Source of the DNA: Vanilla planifolia
Lineage: Eukaryota > Streptophyta > Magnoliopsida > Asparagales > Orchidaceae
Reading direction: 5' to 3'
Assembly: GCA_023846275.1 (NCBI GenBank)
Contig: CM043874.1
Span: 29,175,630 to 29,239,629 of the forward strand
DNA: 64,000 bases
Both the position numbers and the translations under genes were made by a program. How positions within the stretch are numbered: position 1 is the stretch's first letter; each line of letters begins with the position of its first letter. The notes beneath the pieces were generated by a model. That model was not told where the DNA came from. It saw nothing but the letters and a program-made list of their open reading frames with translations, and searched no databases. Of this stretch, positions 1 to 11,129 are shown one piece after another.

Positions 1-1180
1 AAACTATAATCAAGTGTACCTTCAATATACCTTAATATTCTTTTTGTAATCATCCAATGTGTTTCTTTCAAGTTTTTCATAGATTGATTAATGAGTCTAA
101 CATAATATAGAATATCAAGTCTTGTGATAGTAAGATAGCGAAGACTATCAATAAGACTTTTGAATAGAGTCAATATCTTTTTCTTCTTCTTGTTTAGTTA
201 TTTTTATTCTCACATCAAGTGGTGTTGTCATTAATTTGTAATCTTCCATTCTAAACATTTTTAAAAGTTTAGTAATATACTTTTTTTGAGACATTTAGGT
301 TTTATTTGTCATTTGCTTCATTTCCATGCCAAGTATGACATTGCACCATATTTGTCATGTCAATTCATGTTTTATGACTCTTTTGAATCTTTGACACAAT
401 TCAAAATAATTCTCTATATAAAACACATCATATGCATAAAGATAAACTATAACAATATTATTTTTAGTGATCTTAGCATGAAGTGTATGCTCAAATATTT
501 TTAAAATCCTTATTATTAAATATATCCATCAATCATGGTATTTCATGCTTTTTGTACTTATTTCAATCCATATAAAGCCTTCTTCAAATGATAGACAATA
601 TATGGATCACTCATTATTTTGAAACCTTCACGTTGATCAATATATACTTTTCTTCTAAAATTTATTTAAAGAAGTAGATTTAATATTAAGTTAACATTCT
701 TTCCATCCATGATGTGTTACAAGTGCTAAAATCAATTTTATTGTATCAAATCAAGCAACTTAAGTAAATACTTTGTTATAGTTTATATCATATTTTAACA
801 TTAAATCTTTTACCACAAGTCTTGTCTTATATCTATCAAGTATTTTATCTGTTTTATGTTTGATTTGTAAGACCATTTTATTCTTATGAATCTCTTTTGA
901 GAAGGAAGATCAACCAACTCTCATTTATTATTCTTTTTTATAGTTACTATTTTTTTCATTCATAGTCTTTTATAAATTTATATCATACACTACTTCTTTA
1001 TAAGAAATGAGTTTATTATTAATAAAATAATAAAATAAGTCAGGATATTCAAAAGTTTGTTCATATATCTCTTGTAGACTTTTCATCTTCTTGCTTGAGT
1101 TAGTAAGATGTGTTATCTTTTGCATAATAGTAGTTGTTAGAGAATTCCAATCACGTGTTTGTTGATTTTGAATTTCTTTT
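1..1180 (-). pseudogene. copia reverse transcriptase remnant
   Basis: Minus-strand translation with frame changes gives recognisable copia reverse-transcriptase blocks. About 1030..1110 reads KMKSLQEIYEQT (start of the domain) and 960..1020 reads NNKLISYKEVVYD. About 565..600 reads LKKALYGLK, a hallmark block. Near 430 the YVDD active-site block has decayed to a VYLYAYD-like reading. The end, 8..55, reads RILRYIEGTLDYS, the connection toward RNase H. The two catalytic aspartates cannot be shown intact and several stops interrupt the frame. It is a fossil of the element's polymerase and not a host gene. Confidence 0.85.
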
Positions 1181-1259
1181 TACCTTTCTGTGATTACTTT
1201 ATCATCTTTTTCTTTCTTTTCCTCTTAAGTATCTTCTTCTATAAATACAACATCATAGC

Positions 1260-1440
1260 TAATAATCATCGTTTAGTAAAAATATTATTAAATTTGTAGG
1301 CTTTTGACTTCTCGTTGTGTCCAATAAATATGCATTTTTCATCTTTATCTAGTTTCTTAGTGTATTAGGTACCTATGCACATGCTATATAATCAAATATG
1401 TGAAAATGTGAAGCACTTGGTTTATATCCATTCCAAGTGT
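1260..1440 (-). pseudogene. copia integrase C-terminal remnant
   Basis: Minus-strand reading at about 1385..1440 gives TWNGYKPSASHFHIF, the copia integrase block with W-x-G-x-K-P. After a frameshift, 1270..1345 gives LDKDEKCIFIGHNEKSKAY, the following conserved block. Both belong to the region after the catalytic core. The core itself, with its zinc-binding and D,D-35-E residues, is absent, because the sequence passes straight from the gag zinc knuckle into this block near 1440. Confidence 0.8.
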
Positions 1441-2340
1441 AGTTTCTTGCATAGTTTGAGTGGTTATTCTTATGCCAATAATCAGAAACATATTGACCAA
1501 GCTTATGACAATTATAACATTCAACATTTTTTTCTTATCCTTGACCTTAAGAAGTACCATTACTTCTGTGCCTGTATTAAGTGTAAGATTGATTAATTTT
1601 TTGTTGAGATTTATTTCAGAAACAACGTCTTCTATGTCCTCAATATGAGCCTCATCCTCTTCCTCTTAAATTTGAATTCTCTTTCTTTAAGGTATTGTCT
1701 TCTTTCAAATTTATTCTTGATTATAATACTTGATCAATAGGTGCAACTTCAATCTTTTTCTTTAATCATTGCTCATACACTTGTAAAAAATTCATTAGTT
1801 TTTTGATAAATAATTTACCAATATCTTTAGATTTTTTTATTACTATTATCACATGTTAAAATATAAGAGTTAAAGAATGAAGTATCTTTTTGATCACACG
1901 TACATCATCAATTTGTTCTCTATTTCTCTTTATTAAGTTCACAATAGTAAATAATCATGAAACATAAAATCACATCTAATGATTTGAAGACGTACATGCC
2001 TTACACGCTCAACACCTTTGAAGATTGTGTTGAGTTTATTCCAAACTTCTCTACTTGTAGTCGTTTCTACAACTTTCTCAAAAGTGGCTTAAAAAAACCC
2101 ATAATATATTAAGAACGATCTATTTTTGTCTTTTTTTCTAATTTTCTTTCAACATTTTTCTCTCTCCATCACTAGCATTTGATTCTTCAAAGCCATCGTT
2201 AATGATCATTCAAAGGTCTTTCGAACCAAGAAGAGCTTTAAATTGAATGCACCGATTATTATAATTTTCATTAGTCAACCTAGAAATGTTATGTTGCATA
2301 ATTTTAGAACATTTTAAAGCCAAAATTTCTTCTAAACACT
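1441..2340 (-). pseudogene. copia gag remnant with decayed zinc knuckle
   Basis: Minus-strand blocks are RCIQFKALLGSKDL (about 2208..2255, gag N-terminal region), EKVVETTTSREVWNKL (about 2035..2085, gag core) and a CCHC zinc knuckle at about 1463..1518 reading CYNCHKLGQYVSDYW. The first two cysteines of the knuckle survive. The histidine reads Q and the last cysteine is replaced, so metal binding would be lost. Gag forms the element's cytoplasmic capsid. Numerous stops and frameshifts show this copy is non-functional. Confidence 0.8.
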
Positions 2341-2351
2341 TTTTTGAAAAA

Positions 2352-2378
2352 CACTTCCAAACATTGCTTCTATTTTCT
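2352..2378. repeat. target-site duplication of LINE A, left copy
   Basis: These 27 bases match 8137..8163 at 25 of 27 positions (only the two bases around position 11..13 differ). The two copies bracket a 5758-base minus-strand LINE, and copia sequence continues on both outer sides. The T-run just inside this copy (2378..2385) is the complement of a short poly-A tail, as expected at the LINE 3' end. Confidence 0.8.
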
Positions 2379-2532
2379 TTTTTTTATTATAAGTAAAAAC
2401 TTAGCATAAATTACAAAAGATCTCCTATGGAGGATCAAACAAAAAGTCTTTTAACAGGAGATCTTGAAGAGGCTTGGGGAGGGGCGTAGCCTAGCCCCAC
2501 ACAAAATCCGAGCCACAAGCAGCACGCGTAGC

Positions 2533-2874
2533 CTAATCCTCCGACTCGTTTCCCTCCCTAAGGATATGCGACGTTGTCAGCGCATTCAAGTTCCACGCAT
2601 GTTGAAGCGCCAGGGCATAACAGCTTCCCTTAGGAGGATTTATGAGGAGGTTACGCATCACCTTCTTAGCGTGCACCGAGTCCGTTTGAAACTCCACAGC
2701 ATGAAATTCAGACAGTGTGTTCCTCAGCAACTCCAGGGCTTCCAGCATCGCCAGTGTCTCCATGGCCTCCGTAGTGTGCACATAATACTTCTTCCCAGCC
2801 ACTAGTATGGGCTTGTCGAAGTGATCCTTAGCCACAACCAATGCTCGAAATATCATCTCTAATCGTAGCATCAC
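2533..2874 (-). pseudogene. LINE A RNase H domain
   Basis: An open stretch of 113 codons resembles the RNase H domain at the end of plant LINE ORF2. It has a TTEAMETLAMLEALELL helix, FQTDSVHAKKVM around a catalytic aspartate, and a terminal SHILREGNESED with the His-x-x-Arg-Glu-x-Asn...Asp signature. The domain removes RNA from the RNA:DNA hybrid during retrotransposition. The N-terminal strand with the first catalytic aspartate lies upstream (about 2880..3000) in another frame. A truncated copy of the same region lies in LINE B (8199..8688). Confidence 0.85.
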
Positions 2875-3149
2875 AATTAATCATTGTCTACCCAGTGGGG
2901 GGAACCAAAACGTGTGCTACCTTCAGCTTGGAGAAGCTGCAGGGTTCCCGCAGGACTTGGATGGGTACTAATTATAATGTTTTGTTGTAGTTGACACCTT
3001 AATTTAAATCTTTCGCCATTGTGTGCTACATTAAAGTGGCTGCTCATTGTGCCTCTTCGCATTTCTATTCTCCCAAATATAAAACATGACCGTAGCAAGG
3101 GTTGCTGCATGAGCTCTACCATCTCCCCGTCGCACATCAGGCGATCCTA

Positions 3150-3701
3150 AGAACTCGATAAAACGCTGCAGAAAAGCCTCCCACTGCGCACCGCAGAAGG
3201 TAGTCCTAGCACACCTACGACCATGCACACATGGCATGCATTCCAAAGCTCTTACGTGCTTGGGAAATCCCAGAATATATGTTGCAAGGTCTCTATATCA
3301 TCTCATCCCTATGTACACTTGCTGTTTTCAACCAGCTTCCTGTGCATCAACCACACAGCTGTGGGAAGATAGTTCCCCACAAGCCTCCAAATGAATATGT
3401 GAACACACGGCAGCATGCACAGTTTCCATATCCCCTTAGAGTGCTCCTTGGCTTCCTTCAAATGCACCTTATCTCGCTTATTTGCGTCGTGCTTAAGCTG
3501 CTTGTAAAAACAGAGGTTGTCTACCTGCTCCAAACCCGTATTAGCTTGAACAAGTGTGTCCTCATTATACTTATGAGCCCAAGGTAGGTGCATAATTCTT
3601 TCAAATAATGGACCTCCAGCCCATGAATAGACTATCTCCTTATCCCACACGCCAATCTTAATGATACATTCGCCAACAAGAGTCGGCCACTGAGTATTCA
3701 T
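3150..3701 (-). pseudogene. LINE A zf-RVT (zinc-binding in reverse transcriptase) region
   Basis: The 130-codon open stretch 3701..3309 reads MNTQWPTLVGECIIKIGVWD at its start and later CVHIFIWRLVGNYLPTAVWL, the tryptophan-rich block found in plant LINEs between the reverse transcriptase and RNase H. After a frame change, 3300..3200 gives ETLQHIFWDFPST and LWNACHVC, the remainder of this domain. It is part of ORF2, not an independent gene. Confidence 0.8.
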
Positions 3702-3999
3702 ATTTATGTAGGTGAACCACCAGTTAATTGGGAGGAAGTTTAGCCAATTATCCTCAGCGAATTTTATACTCTTACCCTCCTTAATTCTCTATACAAAGCT
3801 AGCCACAACAGTTGGCATCGCACCAGCCACAAGCCTGCTTGCATAGGATGCCCCGCACAGTACTCTCAGAATGTTGTGAACTGTGATGTATTTCTTTCTT
3901 ATGATTTCCACCCATAAGCTCTTCTTACGACTAAGTAATCTCTTAAACAGCTTCATATATAACACACGCTACCAGGTGCACAACTCAAGTACCCAAGAC

Positions 4000-5320
4000 C
4001 TCCTGCTTCCTTCGGTAATGTGATTGTATCCTAGTCAGCATAGTGCATCATGTTCATACTTCTCGTCCCACTCCACAAGAATTTTTTGATCATCCTCTTA
4101 ACTACAATGATGGTTCCCTTAGGTTTGACACAATGGCTCATCAGGTTGCTCAGGATAGCATTGAGTACAACCTTTATCATGGTTACTCTCCCAGCCAAAG
4201 ACAGGGGCTGCACCCGCCACTTGGCCACCATCTCCTCAATTTTTCTGAATCATGAAGTTGAAGTCTCCCTCTTAAGTAACTTCGTTGATATAGGAACCCC
4301 TAGATATTTTTATTTATCACCTTGGCTCATACCTAATTTGTTGGTAATAATCCTCTTCCTCTTTTCTCTTGTAGCTTTGCTGAAATAGACTTTGGATTTA
4401 GTGAGGTTTACCTGTAGTCCTGTTGCCTCTCTAAACACCTGAAGTGTCCTTTGCACTGTGTGCCCTGCCCTGTGCATTACTGGTGCACACACGATAATGT
4501 CATCTGCAAACAGTAAATATGATACAGGTGGCGCATGCTACCCACACCTAAATCTAAGCAAAGCTCTTGCACCGTAACCCCGCACAATCAAGGAGAAATA
4601 TTCTGTCATAATTGTAAATAAATAGGGTGATAATATACACCCTTGATGCAGTCCACGTTGGGCCTCGATCCATGGTAGCCGGGTGCCATTGAAGAACAAC
4701 CCAAACCTTGGACAAGTAATGCATGCTTCAACCCATTCACACCACACCAATAGGAAACCCATCTCTCTAAGCATATAGAGCACAAAATTCCATCTGACAT
4801 TATCGCAAGCCTACTCCATATCGATTTTAATTGCCATAAGCCCTTCCTTGGTAGTGGAATAATGGATCCTCGAGGCCATCTCTTGAGTAATAAGAATGTT
4901 GCTTGATATGGTCCTCCCTGGAACAAATGCTCCTTATTCACTTGAAATAATGTTAGGCAACACTGGCCTTAGCCTCTCCACAAGGATTCTTGCTATGACA
5001 TTGTAAATGACATTACAAAGGCTAATAGGCTTGAAGGGCTCCGACTTATTAGTGCCCTAGTATTTGGGAATTAAAACTACCAGTGTATCTTTCCAATTTG
5101 TTGGCATTCTCTTCTCCTCAAAATGATGTCCTTATGAGTTATGGTCCAGTAGCCCTGAATAAACTCAGTCATGATCCCATCCATGCCCGGTGCCTTTTTT
5201 TTCCATATGGCACTAATAGTAGACATAACTTCCTTCTCAGCCACCTTATCTCCCATCATAATGGCCTGCTCACAACTGTTACACGTCCGCGGGACACACT
5301 GCAGCTCCGGAAGCACTCGG
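4000..5320 (-). pseudogene. LINE A reverse transcriptase
   Basis: Successive minus-strand pieces give the LINE polymerase blocks. 5316..5077 contains AIWKKKAPGMDGIMTEFIQGYW, the start of the fingers domain. 4783..4538 contains RGLHQGCILSPYLFTI. The catalytic FADD is intact at about 4511..4500 (reading LLFADDIIVC), followed by REATGLQVNLTKSKVYFSKA. 4231..4031 reads VAKWRVQPLSLAGRVTMIKV, the thumb. At least three frame changes separate the blocks. The enzyme copies the element RNA at a nicked target. Confidence 0.9.
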
Positions 5321-5699
5321 TCTTCACCCTGCCACTTCTCCTCAAAGAATTACGCTAGGAGTGTGCCAATGCTTTTAGTTGTAGTCGCATCATCCCTCAG
5401 GTGCGCAATGGAGTTGCAGCACACGCGCGAGGTTGCTGTGGTGTGAAAGAACTTAGTATTGCGATCACCCAAGTGTGCTCAATGAACTTTTGCTCTTTGC
5501 CACCATCATTTTTCTTCGTGCGTGTTGCTACAATGAAATTATGTGACCAATTGTCCAAGATGAGTGTGTTCTGTAGCATCCAACCCTGCATGCAACTCCT
5601 CAATCTACAAATTGTTAATGCTGTGCTCCAGCTCTACATTTTTCCTTATGATGTTTCCCAATGCCATCTTGCTCCAACTACACAAGGCCATAAGCGACC

Positions 5700-6545
5700 T
5701 ATGGAATTTGATTGATAAATCCTCCATGCTACCACCCTTAGTGTGCCTCCTTCATGCACTGTGAACCACCCTATGGTCTATGGAAAATCAAGCCATATGC
5801 TTTCAAATTGCATTCTGGCTTCAGCTTTCGATTTCTGACATCCCCCAAATCAATGAGCAATGGGCTGTGATTAGAACCCATCTGAACAAGGTGAGTGACT
5901 GAGTAGCTGGGGAATGCTTGTAATCCCAAAATGTTCATTAATGCCCTGCCAAGTCTTTCGAAAATTCTTGTGCCACCCTACTTGTCATGCACCATGTGAA
6001 ATTGTTTCCCACATATCTTAAGTCCACCAGCTGCAGCTCCTGCAGGACTTCCGAGAATTCCTGTTGTGCTCTTCCATATGTAAATTTATTCCCCCCTTGC
6101 TTCTCACTCTGTGACATGATTAGATTGAAGTCACCAGCCACCACCACAGGACCTCCACTGCTAGTTAATCTCCTTAAAGCTTCCCAAACCTCTCTTCACT
6201 TATAATGCTTCTTTGGGCCATACACAGCACAACACTTGACTTTGATTTCCCCTTTCAATGTGAACTCAAAAGCCATCACTTGGCTCGTCGACCCAAGAAG
6301 CTTGATGTTCAGCCAGTTGCACCACATCAGGACAATTCCTCCTATCTTTCCTTCTGAAGGCTGTATCTTATAACTCCACTCTCTGCCTCACAGCCAATCA
6401 ACATCCTTCCTTGTGAAACTTTGTACTCTCGTTTCCACAAGGGTCACAGCATCCACGGTTCCATCCCTAATAAATCTCTGCAGGTAAGTCCTGAACTTCT
6501 TATCCTGGATTCCTCTAATATGCCATACTACTATTTTTATTATTT
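5700..6545 (-). pseudogene. LINE A AP-type endonuclease
   Basis: The minus strand opens ORF2 at about 6545 with VVWHIRGIQDKKFRTYLQRF, the LINE endonuclease N-terminus. 6360..6200 gives a GGIVLMWCNWLNI piece and CCAVYGPKKHYK. 6147..5938 gives VVVAGDFNLIMSQSEKQGG with the GDFN catalytic block, then FSEVLQELQLVDLRYVGNNF. This endonuclease nicks the target DNA to prime reverse transcription. Stops and frameshifts are present (for example at the end of the 6147..5938 frame). Confidence 0.85.
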
Positions 6546-7466
6546 AAAGAATTAATATAGCCCAGTTAGTAGCCCCCACCAAATCCTCTTTGTAGCATAG
6601 AGGTGACCACGTCCATAGGCTCATGCATGCCCCATGCGTGCACAAGTTTGCACATTAAATACTGCTCCCACCAATAACATAGATGGATAGCATCCCCATC
6701 TCCCACCAACACAACCATGTGGCCACCGCCTCATGTAGGTCGCATAGCCCCAGCCCCATGTGCTCCACCCACCACCAGCACCGCACATAACACCGCCACG
6801 CCATTTAGCGTGCATCTACAAACCCGAAACGCTCACCCACGCCTCATCTGGAGACCATCCATGTCGCAACACCTCAACATAGTTCCTCCAACATTTATTC
6901 GACTCCCTCCCACATAGTTCTCTGTACCCCACGATGTGGAGTACCAACATGATCCTCTCAGAGCTTACCATTGTCTTTATAATTGACATACTCCCCTTCC
7001 AGCATCGACTTATTCCATTTAAAATCAATCCCATAATGCATTTGCATCTGACCCAATTACTCATCAACACTTGAGCTTGGTAGTGCAATTCCCACTTGCC
7101 CCATGTCTTTAGGATGTCTGATCCTCCTGATTGGATCCCTCCCTCTCGTGTTTGATATGCTCATCCTCCTGCCATAGAAACCCACCCCTCCATTGCCTTG
7201 TACATATCCCCTTAGCTCCCCACGCGAACTTCGCCCTCCATCGTCGACACCATAATTTCTCTGCGAATTTATGGGCGGACGCCGCCGCCGTTGCTACACC
7301 AGCATCCACGGTCCAAGGCCTTCCGTCTTTTTGTTATCCTCTAAGTTTTGTACTTGAGCCATTGGAGTATCCTCTTTTTTCCCTCCATAAGTTTCAAAGT
7401 CCAGCAATCTCCCCCCATCAGAGATAGGTGCATTGAAGGCGCTCGCCACAGCCCGTGCAAACAATC

Positions 7467-8102
7467 TTACTTCGGCATCACACCCACGCTTCCCTCACTG
7501 TGCACATGCACGTCATCCTGTGCAGATGCATCGAGCGTAGTCGGTGCTACCCCAGTATCTTGCGTAGGCACAGTGCATCGCATTTTCCCAGCTTTACATT
7601 GCTCCATCAGATGACCCACATGCCCGCATCCAAAACACACGCGTGGCAATCCTTCGTATTCAAATAGCTGGTGAGTCATTCCAAGTTCGCTACTTAACCA
7701 AATCCCTGACTTCAAAGGCTTTGATAGGTCCATTCTGATGTAGACTCTTGCATACATAGATCTCTGCATATCCACAGTCCACTCATCTAGCAATATCGGC
7801 TCACCAATTGACTTAGCAATCCGCAGATTGTTGTCAATATCCAAGGGAAGCTCCAGGAAACTCACTCACACTGGGGCGCACATAGCAATCTGAGCTTTAG
7901 GCCCGAATTCAACAGACCATAAATCCAACCTCATGGATTGGCTGACAACTTGCCAAGGCCCACCAAGACAAACCTCGTTTCTGTCTTGGATATTATCGAA
8001 ATGTAGACAGAAACAACCCCCGGATAAATCAAAAATTCTGAAGTTTTTGTAATGTACCCATGGTTTTTTGGAAATGCACTTCCAAACACTACATTGCTTC
8101 AT
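7467..8102 (-). pseudogene. LINE A ORF1: DUF4283-like domain plus CCHC zinc knuckle
   Basis: The frame begins with ATG at 8102..8100 and runs 79 codons to a TGA at 7868..7866, then stays open in the same frame to 7467. The stop sits where the protein reads CAPV-stop-VSFLELP, and plant LINE ORF1 proteins normally have tryptophan there, so a single TGG to TGA change explains it. The first part resembles DUF4283 (WVHYKNFRIFDLSGGCF, GPWQVVSQSMRLDLW). The second ends with CFGCGHVGHLMEQC, a complete C-x2-C-x4-H-x4-C knuckle. ORF1 binds the element RNA. Apart from that one stop it is the best preserved retroelement frame in the window. Confidence 0.85.
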
Positions 8103-8136
8103 GTTTCTTCACACCACTACTACTTTCTACAAACCG

Positions 8137-8163
8137 CACTTCCAAATACTGCTTCTATTTTCT
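8137..8163. repeat. target-site duplication of LINE A, right copy
   Basis: This matches 2352..2378 at 25 of 27 bases. A related 24-base stretch also lies 60 bases to the left (8077..8100), inside the LINE 5' end and overlapping the first codons of ORF1, so the exact 5' junction is slightly uncertain. Confidence 0.75.
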
Positions 8164-8178
8164 TCTTTCTGAAAACTA

Positions 8179-8198
8179 CAAAACTGCTTGTACTTTCT
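8179..8198. repeat. target-site duplication of LINE B, left copy
   Basis: This 20-base stretch, caaaactgcttgtactttct, differs at one base from 8689..8708. The two copies exactly bracket the truncated LINE. Confidence 0.85.
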
Positions 8199-8688
8199 CT
8201 GATTATAGTAGAGGCACAAGCCTAGCAAAAACTTATAGAAGATCCTCAATGGAGGATCAAACAAAAAGTCGGTCATCAAAAGATTCAAAAGAGACTTGGG
8301 GAGGGGCATACCCCAGCACCAAACAAAATCTGTGAAGCAGGCAGCGTGAGCGGCCTAGTCCGCCAGCGCATTACCCTCTCTGAGAATATGCGACGTAGCC
8401 AACGCGCTCAAGCTCCACGCGTGCTTCAGCACAGGGCATAGCAGCCTTCCTCAGGAAGATGCATGAGGAGATTGTAAACAGCCTACACTGCGACCACCAA
8501 ATTCGATTGAATCTCCATTGCATGAAACTCAGAAGGTGTATTCCTCACCAACTCCAAGGCCTCAAGCATCGCCAGTGTTTCCATGGCCTCAGTAGCATGC
8601 GAATAGAGCCTCTTCCCAACCACCAGCAGGGGCTTACCAAAGTGATCCCTTGCCACCAAGCCAATACCCTAAACATCGTCTCCAACAG
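8199..8688 (-). mobile_element. LINE B: 5'-truncated second copy of the LINE A family
   Basis: 8225..8688 aligns along its length with 2425..2840 of LINE A (for example 'atggaggatcaaacaaaaag' at 8249 and 'atggaggatcaaacaaaaag' at 2428), in the same orientation. It keeps only the 3' untranslated region and the end of the RNase H domain. It is bracketed by a 20-base direct repeat, 8179..8198 and 8689..8708, differing at one position. 5' truncation with flanking duplications is typical of aborted target-primed reverse transcription. It inserted into the same copia leader as LINE A, 16 bases from that element's duplication. Confidence 0.88.
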
Positions 8689-8708
8689 CAAAATTGCTTG
8701 TACTTTCT
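8689..8708. repeat. target-site duplication of LINE B, right copy
   Basis: caaaattgcttgtactttct, 19 of 20 identical to 8179..8198. The copia leader resumes immediately to the right. Confidence 0.85.
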
Positions 8709-8847
8709 AGTTTTTGTTTCTGAAAACCATAAAACTGTTTTTGCTTTCACTTCTTCTATTTTATGCTTCTTAAACAACAGTTTCAAAAAGTTTTTTTTTT
8801 CAATCTTCTTCCTCCAACGATGCAGCGTTCGATCTTGTTCTTCTTCA

Positions 8848-8860
8848 AACTCTGATATCA
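8848..8860 (-). other. copia primer-binding site (tRNA-Met type)
   Basis: The minus-strand reading tgatatcagagtt resembles the plant initiator tRNA-Met site TGGTATCAGAGC, with 10 of the first 12 bases matching. It lies 3 bases from the putative LTR edge at 8864, where the minus-strand primer site of a copia element is expected. It fixes the element's orientation and shows that both LINEs lie between the primer site and gag. Confidence 0.75.
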
Positions 8861-8863
8861 CTT

Positions 8864-9191
8864 TGAAGAAAAAAATTTAAATAAAGCAAATCTCAAATTA
8901 CAAACAACAAACTTACATTTGAAATTATTTGAGATAAATTAAAAAAGTAATGACGGAAAACTAAGGCACAAGAAGATGAAGCAATAGAATTTATTTTATT
9001 CGTACAATTACTAAACATAAATTAAAACTTTTATAGATTAATAATCTTTCAATGGCTTCTCATATGAATAGCCGCCCTTAATCTATACAATAATTATCAA
9101 TTAAAATTTCAAATTATTTAAATACTTAAAATTTGTTAAGAGTAATTAGTTAGAGCACCCATAACTCTAATCACTAATTAGCTAGTAAACA
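8864..9191 (-). repeat. putative copia 5' LTR
   Basis: AT-rich block of about 328 bases beginning TG at 8864 beside the primer site and ending CA at 9190..9191, so the minus strand reads TGTTTACTAGC... to ...TTCTTCA. The inner edge is set by the primer site. The outer edge is chosen by the CA terminus and typical copia LTR length, because the partner LTR lies outside the window. It ends only about 180 bases from the peroxidase stop codon. Confidence 0.5.
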
Positions 9192-9372
9192 ATACTATTT
9201 TGCTAAATATGTTCAAGGGAAAAAGAAAGTGTAAAGACATCCAAACGATTGGATTTTATTTGTAATTATTAAACTATTTCCGCTCTTCATACAATAAACA
9301 CTTGGTCGCACGTTTAAAACATTGAAAAAATAAAAATAAAAAAAAAAACGTCCATAAGAAAACGTCATTTAA
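9192..9372 (-). other. 3' flank of the peroxidase gene with probable poly-A signal
   Basis: Short spacer between the copia LTR and the peroxidase stop codon. TTTATT at 9255..9260 is AATAAA on the minus strand, about 113 bases past the stop codon and a reasonable polyadenylation signal. A T-rich (minus-strand) run near 9326..9349 precedes it. Confidence 0.45.
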
Positions 9373-10772
<1,400 letters not shown>

Positions 10773-10847
10773 TTTCATAAAAAAAAAATCAATTTGAATT
10801 ATGATATAATATTCCTCTTATTGACTAAGAAGAATCAATTATAATTA

Positions 10848-10985
10848 TTAAGTGAAGTTTAGCTACTTAAAGAGACTTGGAAATATGTTTTCCTAAAGCT
10901 ATGACATAAAAGGTTTGATCTTCAAGATTTATCTTAAAGAAGATGATCTTGAGAATCTAATCACATGATTTTTGTTTTGATGTTC
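10848..10985. repeat. dispersed repeat, copy 1 (partner 12362..12500)
   Basis: Begins 'gtgaagtttagctacttaaa' and ends near 'tttgttttgatgtt'. 12362..12500 begins 'gatgaagtttagttacttaa', contains the same 'gagatttggaa' and 'cttgagaat' landmarks and ends 'tttgatttgatgttt'. It has no coding character and its family is unknown. Confidence 0.6.
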
Positions 10986-10987
10986 TT

Positions 10988-11108
10988 GTATTGGAGAATA
11001 GATCAATTCAACGTTTGTGTTTCAAAATGCTATAGGACGGAGTAAAGCCGCATGCATACGGTAGGTAGAGCTTAATAAAGTAACTAAACAAATTAAGTAA
11101 AATTTTAT
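10988..11108. repeat. duplicated block upstream of the peroxidase, copy 2
   Basis: Partner of 10654..10772. It keeps GCATGCAT (11050..11057) where copy 1 reads CTGCATGCGG. The 215 bases between the copies (10773..10987) contain a segment related to 12362..12500. Confidence 0.8.
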
Positions 11109-11129
11109 ATATAAAAGGCTAAGTATTCA

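Larger units (their letters stand above)
2379..8136 (-). mobile_element. LINE A: near full-length plant L1-type non-LTR retrotransposon
   Basis: The element runs on the minus strand from a 5' end near 8136 to a short poly-A tail at about 2385..2378. In order it carries ORF1 (DUF4283-like plus CCHC knuckle, 8102..7467), AP-type endonuclease (about 6545..5700), reverse transcriptase (about 5320..4000), zf-RVT (about 3700..3150) and RNase H (2874..2533). This is the layout of plant L1 LINEs. It is flanked by imperfect 27-base target-site duplications inside a copia leader. Several frames stay open for 60 to 130 codons but stops and frameshifts separate them, so it is inactive though younger than the host copia element. 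The stretch 7466..6546, between the ORF1 knuckle and the endonuclease, has no domain I can name and is probably the variable end of ORF1. Confidence 0.9.
1..9191 (-). mobile_element. Ty1/copia retrotransposon, degenerate, 3' part beyond the left edge, interrupted by two LINEs
   Basis: Read on the minus strand this is one copia element: putative 5' LTR (8864..9191), tRNA-Met-like primer site (8848..8860), leader (8709..8847 and short pieces down to 8137), gag (about 2340..1440), a small integrase C-terminal piece (1440..1260), and reverse transcriptase (1180..1). RNase H and the 3' LTR would lie left of the window. Two LINEs (2379..8136 and 8199..8688) sit in the leader just upstream of gag. 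The order 5' LTR, primer site, gag, integrase, reverse transcriptase is the copia order; gypsy elements have integrase last. Every coding piece has stops or frameshifts, so the copy is dead. The protease and the integrase catalytic core are missing. Confidence 0.85.

Noticed and set aside
2464-2805. Plus-strand 113-codon frame
   Set aside because: Antisense shadow of the LINE A RNase H domain, which matches a known family on the minus strand.
7467-7865. Zinc-knuckle protein as a host nucleic-acid-binding gene
   Set aside because: The DUF4283-CCHC arrangement, its upstream position to an endonuclease-reverse transcriptase and the flanking duplications identify it as LINE ORF1.
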